Source: Allomyces macrogynus ATCC 38327 (lineage: Eukaryota > Blastocladiomycota > Blastocladiomycetes > Blastocladiales > Blastocladiaceae). From it: DNA of 64,000 nucleotides. The notes beneath the pieces are model-generated. The model was given only the letters and a program-made list of their open reading frames with translations, searched no databases and was not told the DNA's origin. Position 1 is the first letter of the stretch. Every line of letters begins with the position of its first letter. Below, piece after piece: positions 56,393 to 64,000 of the stretch. Position numbers and translations under genes: made by a program. The stretch is from the NCBI GenBank assembly GCA_000151295.1, contig GG745355.1, forward strand, positions 551,962-615,961. The letters run 5' to 3'.

Positions 56393-57568
56393 ATGCTGCC
56401 CACGACGTCGACGACGCGCGCCGTCGCCTCGCTGCTCGCGCGGCGCGCCTTCTCGGCGACCGCGGCCTCGCGTGCCGGCGAGACGGTCACGATCCCGCTC
56501 AAGTCGACGTTTGACCTGCACAAGATCGATGCCACCGAGGGCCCGCGCGACTCGGTCACGCTGCCCAAGACCGAACTGATCGACATGTACAAGAACATGG
56601 TCCTGATGCGGCGCATGGAGACGGCCGCCGATGCGCTCTACAAGCAAAAGCTGATTCGCGGTTTCTGCCACCTCAACATTGGCCAAGAGGCCGTCTCCGT
56701 CGGGATCGAGCACGGGATCACCAAGGACGACGCCATCATCACGGCCTATCGGTGCCACGGGTTCGTCATGATGCGCGGCGCCTCGGTCGCGTCGATCCTG
56801 GCCGAACTCATGGGCCGCAAGGACGGCATCACCAAGGGCAAGGGCGGGTCGATGCACATGTTTGCGCACAACTTCTACGGCGGCAACGGGATCGTCGGCG
56901 CGCAGGTGCCCGTCGGTGCGGGTATCGCGCTCGCGCAGCAGTACCTGCAGCACCAGAACATCACGTTCTCGCTCTACGGCGACGGCGCCGCGAACCAAGG
57001 GCAAGTGTTTGAGGCCTACAACATGGCCAAGCTCTGGAACCTGCCCGTGATTTTCGCGTGCGAAAACAACCGGTATGGGATGGGCACCTCGGCCGCACGC
57101 GCCGCCGCGTCGACCGACTACTACACGCGCGGCGACTACGTGCCCGGTGTCAAGATCAATGGCATGGACGTGCTCGCCGTCTGGGAGGCCACGCGGTGGG
57201 GCAAGGAGTATGCGCTGTCGGGTAAGGGCCCGCTCGTGTTTGAGTTTGCGACGTACCGCTACGGCGGTCACTCGATGTCCGACCCGGGCACGACCTACCG
57301 CACGCGCGAGGAGATTCAGCATATGCGGTCGACGCGCGACCCGATCATGGGGTTCAAGAATGTCCTGCTCGAGCACGGCATCACGACCGAGGCCGACTTG
57401 AAGGTGCTCGACAAGGAGGCCAAGGAACATGTCGACCAGGCCGTCGAAGAGGCCAAGGCCTCGCCCGAGCCGGCGCTCGAGGAAATGTGGACCGAGATTT
57501 ACCAGAAGGGCACCGAGCCCGACACGATTCGTGGGTGTGTCCCGCAGGAGATCATTCGGCTGCGCTAA
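56393..57568 (+). CDS. PDA1: Pyruvate dehydrogenase E1 component subunit alpha, mitochondrial
   Basis: An intronless gene of 391 residues. The frame is open back to 56213, but the ATG at 56393 gives a good presequence (TTSTTRAVASLLARRAFSAT). The thiamine-diphosphate motif is GDGAANQGQVFEAYNMAKLW ending in ENN. Also present are GKGGSMHMFAHNFYGGNGIV, and the phosphorylation loop YRYGGHSMSDPGTTYRTREE. The site-1 serine falls at about S294, and the site-2 position is Thr. As the E1 heterotetramer with beta, it decarboxylates pyruvate in the PDH complex of the mitochondrial matrix. Confidence 0.97.
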   Translation: MLPTTSTTRAVASLLARRAFSATAASRAGETVTIPLKSTFDLHKIDATEGPRDSVTLPKTELIDMYKNMVLMRRMETAADALYKQKLIRGFCHLNIGQEAVSVGIEHGITKDDAIITAYRCHGFVMMRGASVASILAELMGRKDGITKGKGGSMHMFAHNFYGGNGIVGAQVPVGAGIALAQQYLQHQNITFSLYGDGAANQGQVFEAYNMAKLWNLPVIFACENNRYGMGTSAARAAASTDYYTRGDYVPGVKINGMDVLAVWEATRWGKEYALSGKGPLVFEFATYRYGGHSMSDPGTTYRTREEIQHMRSTRDPIMGFKNVLLEHGITTEADLKVLDKEAKEHVDQAVEEAKASPEPALEEMWTEIYQKGTEPDTIRGCVPQEIIRLR

Positions 57569-58629
57569 GGTCCGTCGGTCGGTGATCAAGGATGGCGGCG
57601 GTGTCGGTCGTCGTTCTAAGGGATGGGAAGGAAAGTGATTGATTTTTCTTTGGTTCTTTGAATGAAAATATGCGCTCGGGACCCCTGAACCCATTTGTTG
57701 TTTTGACCTCTTTCGGCTATCGTGTCTTGCCCCCTGCCAGCTGCCTCCGCTTGCCACCGCGCCCATCCACACTCAACTCGCCATTGGAGGTTCCGTCATG
57801 AACGAAGAAAGAAATGAAATGAAGTACCATTACCCTGCATGCGTCCACTCCGATGCATCGCGTGCATGGCTGTTCAAAGATCTCGCATTCAGAGAATCGA
57901 TGCTTGTCGTGGAGGTGGAGCCGCCCACAGCAGCAACCGGCAACAACATCAACGACGGGCATCGACCGAGCACGGATGCTGATGATGCTCATGATTGCAA
58001 TTCCATCAGCAATGACAGCGCACCTGGAGTTTGTGGTGCATCGGTTTCCTCCGATCCAAGAACTTACGCGCGGCTCGTCCTTGTCGCCGACCACGTTTGC
58101 TGAACGGCGCCCGAATCTGTTACGAAGCATATCAAACATGGCTCCCTTCGTGAATGATGGAGTCGGAGCCACGATCACCAGTGAGAAAGCAACATTCCAA
58201 TGTATCCAGACACTGGCGGGGATCCAGGGCGGGCGACTGAAGGACGGCGCTTGTTTCGTTGAAAGAATGGCGTCGTGAGGAGTCGCCGATATGTGTGTTG
58301 CGCTCGGTCAACTCCTGCACCGCTGGCTCAGCATTCGGGCGCCGCCAAGAATCACATCATAGTGCGGGTTTGTTCACATTTCCAGCAGCGAAAAAATTGT
58401 ATCAAGAATTTATCGAACAACATAAGCAACAGGGAAACAAACGACCATGCCTCTCAAGACACCAAACGACAACATCCCCACTCACTACTGGCGGGCGGTC
58501 CGATGCGAAAGAGGAGCATCCAGCAACGCTGGTCCAAAAAACAAGGCACGATGCACGTCAGGATTCTTGAGCACCACCCCAAGGAACCCATGTCACCGCG
58601 CCTGCGTGTAGAAAGTACCACGCAACTTC
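57569..58629. other. Intergenic, no gene seen
   Basis: Only short unassignable frames. PPR-like similarity starts at about 58630. Confidence 0.5.
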
Positions 58630-59800
58630 GAAGTTGAAGCCAGCCCCGTGCGCGGGAAATCAAGGAGAAGAACGCGACGCGCACTATCCGGATCAGCGAG
58701 CCGGAAATGAGCAATGTGAACATGTTCACCTCGGCCGGCCAAGAACTGCCGTCGCCCAGACGGTGCATGATGAAGAGCGTTGATTCGAGTTCGAGAAGTG
58801 TGGCAACATGACCATGACGCCCAATCAAATCAATCAGGACGTTCTGCATGGCACAACTTGGCACGAGAGCCGAGGTCACATCACCAAGCTTCCACACCGG
58901 GTCGCGTTCAAGTGCGTCATTACACGGCGGTACGCGCAGCACATACTCGTCCCACAGCGCCAATACCAGGTCGAGTCGTCCCGCATGCCCAAGCGTGTTG
59001 ATCAGTTGGGTCAAGTAATCACAGGTCGCGTTGGGTTGAATCCAGGCGCAGAGCGCTCGGTTGCTCATGAGCTGTTGGTGCACCAATCGCATTTCTGTGA
59101 AAAGCGCATCGAACAGCGTCGCAGCAGCCTTCGCGGATCGAGCAGACTCACCATCAAACACATGTGACAGCACGCCAATCAAGCCCGTCAGTGCTTCCTG
59201 GAGCGATGCGGCCGGATTGCGAGAGCCAGGGCGACGAACGGAAGAGAGCAAGGCACCAACTTACTCAGAGAGAAGATGTTCCATTCGAGCCTCGTCGCAT
59301 AAACTATGCCCCGCCGAAATCGATTCGAGCCGCGCCTTGGCCGGCAAATCGTGTGCAAGACACTTTCGTTGTGCAACTTGGCGAGTGTCTTGCCATCGAG
59401 CGACAGACTGAGCCTGAGCATCTGCTCGACGTAGTCCAGAGCACATGCAAGCCCTGGTTGTCCAAGATGTGGTGTTGGCAATCAAGTACGTGAAGTACCG
59501 TGAGCCCATTGGGACGCCCAAACGCATCACCTCTTCGTGCAGCTCAAACATTACATCGAACTTGCCGAACTTGTCCTGTGTCTGTAAATGGGCTTGATAG
59601 AGCCACCAGTCGCACTCAGCAAGAGGAATCTGTTCCAGGCGCAGGCCAACAATATCAAGGGCCTCTTGCCAATTTCCAGCATTATTGAGTTTCTAAATAT
59701 GTGGATACCAAACAACATTTGGGTCAAGCTGAACTTGCACATGAGCGAGCAACGGGTTCAGCAGCGCAGTGCAGGCGCTCGAGGAGGGCGGACATCGGAA
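58630..59800 (-). pseudogene. Internally deleted copy of the PPR-like gene
   Basis: Same strand and directly downstream of the intact gene. It opens with LDPNVVW (matching residues near 93 of the intact protein) and after a TAG continues in the same frame with NNAGNWQEALDIVGLRLEQ (matching residues near 410), so about 310 codons are deleted. Later pieces (FELHEEVM, GHAGRLDLVLALWDEYVLRVPP) lie in different frames. CpG content is nearer normal than in the 24-26 kb copy. Confidence 0.85.
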
Positions 59801-59996
59801 GTCAACACGAATAAACATCAAGCACGGGTTTTGTTCCATCAGAGAAAGTGGCGGGTGAGCTTAGGAGGACCACGTTCATCGAGTGTCGAGTATTGAAATG
59901 AGCGCAATTGATTCATGAACAATCAATCGCACAAATATCACTGACCGCTGCTTTCCACTCAGGTAATCACATCATAACATCAGCCGTCCATTCCGG
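59801..59996. other. Spacer between tandem PPR-like copies
   Basis: AT-rich; nothing seen. Confidence 0.5.
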
Positions 59997-62414
59997 CTAC
60001 TTCTTTTTCGGCCACGGACCGAAATCCAAGGCCGCAAGGACCATTGGATCGGAAACAACTTCAGGGAACCCGTCCAGGCGAGCCCGGGTCTGGAACGTTT
60101 GGCGCAACTTTGCGTCTGAGTCGATCCCGGCACGCGGCAGTTCATGGAGCAAAATGCGCCGCGCGCCGTCTGGGTTCTTGAGCCGGAAATGTGCTTCGAT
60201 CAGTGACGTGAAAGTATTGGTCGCGGCAGGCCATTTTCGGTCATCAATGAGATGCCGCAGCAGCACAGACTCGACGTCAAGCAATGTTGCCAGGTCGCCG
60301 TGCAAGCCAATCGCGTCCACAACGATACACTGCAGCGGATCGCTGGGTACAAGTGCCGTCTCGAGCGACCCAAATCGCCAGACAGGGTCTACCACGAGCG
60401 AGTCGTTGCGCGGAGGAACACGCAGCACGTACTCGTCCCACAGCGCGAGGACGAGATCCAGACGTCGCGCATAGCCGAGCGCCTTGACGAGTAGCGTCAA
60501 GGAGGATTCGGGCACATGGTGTTGAACCCACGAGTGGCGTGCGGGATCGCGCAGGTGGTGCTGGTGCGCGACGCGCAGTTCAGCAAAGAGGTGCCCGGGC
60601 TGCTCCTTCCACACGTACGTGAGTGCATCCATGTACAACGACCACCACCGAAACCCGAGGTTAGGCGGACACTTTGGGTCGTTCGTGAGCGTTTCGAGGA
60701 TAGCACGTGCACTTTGGAGAGTTTGGCCGGGGTTGACCGCCGCTGAGCGCCGAACGGAAAAAAGGAGCGGGCCGACTTGATCTGCGAGCTGGCGGTCAAA
60801 CTGCGGGCCACCGTCTGCGAGGCCGCGCGCCGCCAAAATTGAGTCAAGTCGCGCCTTGGCCAGAGCGTCGTCGTGAAGCGCAATTTCGCGTTGCACCTTG
60901 GTCAACGTCCGGCTGTCGAGAGGGAGGCTGAGGGCGAGCATCTCCTCTACGTAGTCGAGCGCGCGGTGCAGTCCAGACAGGCCAAGAGTTGTGGTAATCT
61001 TGACCAGAGTCGTGTAATACTTGCTCCCGAGAGGGATCTGCGACTGAACAACTTCGTCATGCAAGTCAAAAACAAGTTGAACTTGTCCGAGCGTGGTCAG
61101 CGTCTCGAAATGAGCCTCATATAAACGCCAATCCCGCTCAGCTGGTGCGACTTTTTCAAGACGCAAGCCGACGAGTTCGAGCGCCGCCTGGTAGTCACCC
61201 GCGTTGAACAACTGCTTGACGACGAGATTGAGCGGGAACTGCTCGCGTTGGCCCTCGACAAGGGTGGACAGGGCCTGGAGCTCGTCAAAGCATCGCGCGT
61301 CCATGAGCTTGGTCGTCAAACTCGACAGCGCACGCATGTCGATATTGGCACCTTGATCCACCATGGCCTTGACCATGTTCATTGCAACGAGCGGGCCATG
61401 TTGCCAGGTCATGGCACGAATCAGTGCACCATTCACAAAGACGTCGGCATACCGCGACGAGAGAAACCCGAGCTCGACAGCATCGTCCATGACGGTCCGG
61501 ATCGCAGCAACTCGGTCTTCGCCCCACCGCTCGCCAACTGGCGCGTCAGCACGGCCGACAGCATCGGCAAGGAGCCCAGCAGCCATGGAACAAATACGCT
61601 TCGTTGACATGCCCGACGCCACGAGCGCACCATAAATGCCTTCAACGTCTAGCAGTCGCTGCACGCCGCCAGCACGGACATAGGCCATGACGAGCGCCTC
61701 GAGGGTGCCAGGCGACACTTTGTGCATGACCGGTACCGCCATATCGGCAAGCTGCTGCAGCGCTTCGAGCGCAGCAGTTGCTCGTCGAGCAGCAATCGTA
61801 TACGCGAACCGTCCAACAAAAATGTGCGAGTCACTCTGGACCAATTCGGGCATGCCCTTGGTCCGTGCGAGGCCCGTGACGAGCGTGACAATCATGTCGG
61901 TCCAAGCACGCCGCGAGTCGTCCTTGAGCGTTGGCGTGATGCGGATCGAATGGGCCACTTCGCGCAGGCCTTGACCATGGCTCGTGATCGGGCGCGACAG
62001 GTCTCGTGGGCCGCATTCCGAGAACGAGGGTGGGGTCAAGACAAGTTGGTCGAACGGAATCAGCTCGACGGCACTGAAAGCCCGGAAAGGGTCCCGGTCG
62101 TGCAACGCCGAAAGGACAGGAGTCCAGAGAGTGTTCGGATTGAGATGCAAAGGAGCAGACTGGGCGCGGCTTTCAGCAGAAGCGGCCAACGGCGTCATGT
62201 CAGGGCGAGCACGGCTGTGGGACTGGGGAACCGAACGATGCGAAGCAGCCCGCGTCGTCGTTGTTGAAGCGAGCTGTCGGTAAGGGGTCCACGGGATCAG
62301 CGGCTTGGAAATTGGTCGATGGTGGGCCGCAAGGAGACCTTTTTGCATGGGAGCGGCCTTGATCAATCGACCAGCTTGATATCGCGAGCCAAACAGCACA
62401 AGCCGATTGCTCAT
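59997..62414 (-). CDS. PPR-like helical-repeat protein, probably mitochondrial
   Basis: A single exon of 805 residues with an ATG at 62414. The N-terminus is basic and hydroxylated (MSNRLVLFGSRYQAGRLIK...), a likely mitochondrial presequence. The rest is helical hairpins with PPR-like spacing: LEALVMAYVRAGGVQRLLDV, NAGDYQAALELVGLRLE, LVKITTTLGLSGLHRALDYV, LVKALGYARRLDLVLALWDE, FTSLIEAHFRLKNPDGARRI. PPR proteins bind organellar RNA in stability, processing or translation. The repeat code is too degenerate to name a target. It is the only intact member of a family with at least three decayed copies in this window. Confidence 0.75.
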   Translation of the reverse strand: MSNRLVLFGSRYQAGRLIKAAPMQKGLLAAHHRPISKPLIPWTPYRQLASTTTTRAASHRSVPQSHSRARPDMTPLAASAESRAQSAPLHLNPNTLWTPVLSALHDRDPFRAFSAVELIPFDQLVLTPPSFSECGPRDLSRPITSHGQGLREVAHSIRITPTLKDDSRRAWTDMIVTLVTGLARTKGMPELVQSDSHIFVGRFAYTIAARRATAALEALQQLADMAVPVMHKVSPGTLEALVMAYVRAGGVQRLLDVEGIYGALVASGMSTKRICSMAAGLLADAVGRADAPVGERWGEDRVAAIRTVMDDAVELGFLSSRYADVFVNGALIRAMTWQHGPLVAMNMVKAMVDQGANIDMRALSSLTTKLMDARCFDELQALSTLVEGQREQFPLNLVVKQLFNAGDYQAALELVGLRLEKVAPAERDWRLYEAHFETLTTLGQVQLVFDLHDEVVQSQIPLGSKYYTTLVKITTTLGLSGLHRALDYVEEMLALSLPLDSRTLTKVQREIALHDDALAKARLDSILAARGLADGGPQFDRQLADQVGPLLFSVRRSAAVNPGQTLQSARAILETLTNDPKCPPNLGFRWWSLYMDALTYVWKEQPGHLFAELRVAHQHHLRDPARHSWVQHHVPESSLTLLVKALGYARRLDLVLALWDEYVLRVPPRNDSLVVDPVWRFGSLETALVPSDPLQCIVVDAIGLHGDLATLLDVESVLLRHLIDDRKWPAATNTFTSLIEAHFRLKNPDGARRILLHELPRAGIDSDAKLRQTFQTRARLDGFPEVVSDPMVLAALDFGPWPKKK

Positions 62415-62858
62415 AGTTGTTGACGGTTCCGAGATGACGAGCTGGCAGATGAGTCCACAGTCGAAATATGGGTTGAGTGTGAAGCGCTGTTCTTTCTTGC
62501 TCGGCCAAACATGACACCCAAGTCAAACGGCCGTCACAGACCATCACCATCATGACATCTCCAGCTTGCTCGAGAGCACAGGATTCATCCCACCCCGTCC
62601 CATGTTGCTGCTGTGCGCTCATGCTTGATTTCTTCTGCTCTCAATGTAATCCAACATCTTCAAACCACGCTGTGGAACGGCAGCGCGCAGCATCCGCCCG
62701 CTGATGCAGACCGTAACTGGGCCATCCAGCCTTGCCAAGCAGTGCGTTTGCAGACTCGCGCTGATGCTTTTAGGTCAAAATCACGATGTGTGAGAACATA
62801 GACCTCTCTTTGGCCCATTTTATTCTGAACTCAATTTAGTTTCCTCGACCGGATCGAT
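62415..62858. other. Intergenic
   Basis: Upstream of the PPR-like gene and downstream of the RRN7-like gene; no gene seen. Confidence 0.55.
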
Positions 62859-64000
62859 CTAACTGCTAGCTTCCGCCGCATCCTCTTCCCTGTGGCGAGC
62901 GGCCATAATTGCTGCCCAAACAGCACCGCTCACGCCCGCCAACTCCATGCCCGTGCACCGCGCATACACGCTCACCAGCCGCCGCAGTTGCTGGGCGATT
63001 TGGACGCGCAGCTCACCGTCCACCTCAACGTCGCCGCCGTTCTCCCCGCTCGACGGCGGCGAGGTCGCGAGCGCAGCACTGGGTGGTGCAAGCAACACAG
63101 GCGGCGCCGGGTCCTGGAACTGGTCGCTCTTATCCACGTTGCTCTTGTCCACATCCCGCAACGCCTCCTCGAGCACTGCGACCACATCGTCCCACTTGCT
63201 CGAATGACCGTCGGGCCGGAACGCACCGGGCGCCGTCTTGCTCACAAACGCGGCAAATGCAGCGGGCGCGCGTTCGGCCCATGCACGCAGGTTCGGGTAG
63301 GTCGTCATGTTCTGGTGCAAGTCCGTCAGAACCGACTCGACCGACGCGTGCCACGCGCGGCACCAGGACGCGGGTCGGTCAGCCAGGAGCGACATGGCTG
63401 CGATTTCGGCGAGGTTGGCGAGGGCCAGGTCCGGGTCGTGGTGCTGTGACCATACAAGCGAGAGCGATTGCGCGAGTCGGGTCAAGAGGAGCGCATGCTG
63501 CGAGGGCAGGCACCAGGTGACGGTCGTGCGTAGGGCGAGCGGGAAGAGCGGGAGAGGGGGTGGGGTGATATCGTATGTCGTGCGGAGTGTGTGCACGATC
63601 GAGTGGACGGTACGGCGGAGCCGCTCGGGGTTCGGGAGGTACTGGCGGGGTGGGAAGCTTAAGGTGATCAGTGCCTCGAACCGAGCGATTTGAAAAACGT
63701 TCGAGAAGGTACCCATGGGTGGAGCGTGTGGTGCAGCTCGCGCATGAGCGACTTGCGAATCGAATCAGGAAGCCGACGAAATGCGGTCATATACGGGATC
63801 TGATTGGACGCGCACCATCTTCGCAAAGGAACGACGGCATCAGCTTCCGCGTCCGACCGATCTGCATTGCGCGATAAACAAAACGCACCGATGCAAATCG
63901 GCAACCAGAACGGGCAGCCGCAGCCACACGGCGCCGAGGTACAGGATGCACGGCGCGTGAGCCAGCGTTAGCGTCAGCAGCTTGGTCTCCTTGCCGCTCT
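62859..64000 (-). CDS. RRN7/TAF1B-like RNA polymerase I initiation factor, 5' partial
   Basis: The gene runs off the right edge. Exons from the edge: 64000-63889, 63818-63713, 63641-62859, with introns GTGCGT...CGAAG and GTACCT...CGCCAG; frame kept throughout. The spliced text LTLTLAHAPCILYLGAVWLR then LPVLVADLHRWCASNQIPYM and AFRRLPDSI fits the cyclin-like region of Rrn7/TAF1B, the TFIIB-like subunit of the Pol I core factor. The zinc ribbon expected at the N-terminus would lie outside the window. The C-terminal about 150 residues are variable. The assignment rests on the D.HRW...IPY pattern and could be wrong. Confidence 0.6.

Noticed and set aside
56327..57772. 481-codon antisense frame over PDH E1-alpha
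   Set aside because: Shadow of a highly conserved sense gene.

Overview
The window reads as a GC-rich fungal nuclear contig. Genes carry many short GT-AG introns (about 50-160 nt, donors usually GTGCGT, GTACGT or GTATGT). The proteins are typically fungal: GH11 xylanase, a fused dethiobiotin synthetase/DAPA aminotransferase, homogentisate dioxygenase, SAM50 and an Lhs1/GRP170 chaperone. A DUF4200 coiled-coil protein of the CCDC42/CFAP73 type, normally tied to motile flagella, suggests a zoosporic fungus (Blastocladiomycota or Chytridiomycota). That placement is inference. There are two assembly gaps: 12863-12962 and 43746-44491.

Layout, left to right. 1-1720: 3' part of a repeat-only gene (20 GGNPNA units, then Gln-rich repeats). 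2618-9323: two convergent gene pairs in inverted arrangement. On the left, a decayed copy of an unknown secreted protein faces an intact double-domain GH11 xylanase. On the right, a decayed GH11 fragment faces the intact unknown secreted protein. 10145-17131: RPB3, a chitin-type secreted hydrolase with a lysozyme-like domain (interrupted by a gap), and an M28 carboxypeptidase. 17276-18984: the flagellar-type coiled-coil gene. 19334-20362: a decayed ankyrin-like gene. 21554-23770: an F-box/LRR gene. 24486-26560: a CpG-depleted PPR-like pseudogene. 27491-33019: SAM50 and the ER chaperone Lhs1. 33663-35251: homogentisate dioxygenase. 35990-37060: another decayed ankyrin-like gene. 38227-42657: SAP30, BIO3-BIO1 and a 54-residue cysteine-rich protein. 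43392-gap: an unknown gene. 45177-52775: COX7A, a CUE-domain protein, an SLC25A44-like carrier, PRO2 and synaptobrevin. 53628-54480: remnant of a Helitron/PIF1-type helicase in strongly CpG-depleted DNA. 56393-57568: PDH E1-alpha. 58630-62414: a decayed and an intact PPR-like gene in tandem. 62859-64000: an RRN7/TAF1B-like gene running off the right edge.

The genes are mostly unlinked housekeeping functions: transcription (RPB3, RRN7-like, SAP30), mitochondria (SAM50, COX7A, PDH E1-alpha, carrier, PPR-like), amino-acid and biotin metabolism (PRO2, HGD, BIO3-BIO1) and secretion (Lhs1, synaptobrevin, wall- or plant-polymer hydrolases). I see no gene cluster that forms a new pathway. The most informative signals are at genome-dynamics scale: the inverted duplication whose two copies have lost opposite genes, the repeatedly decayed PPR-like and ankyrin-like families, and the CpG loss with TpG/CpA gain confined to duplicated or mobile DNA.
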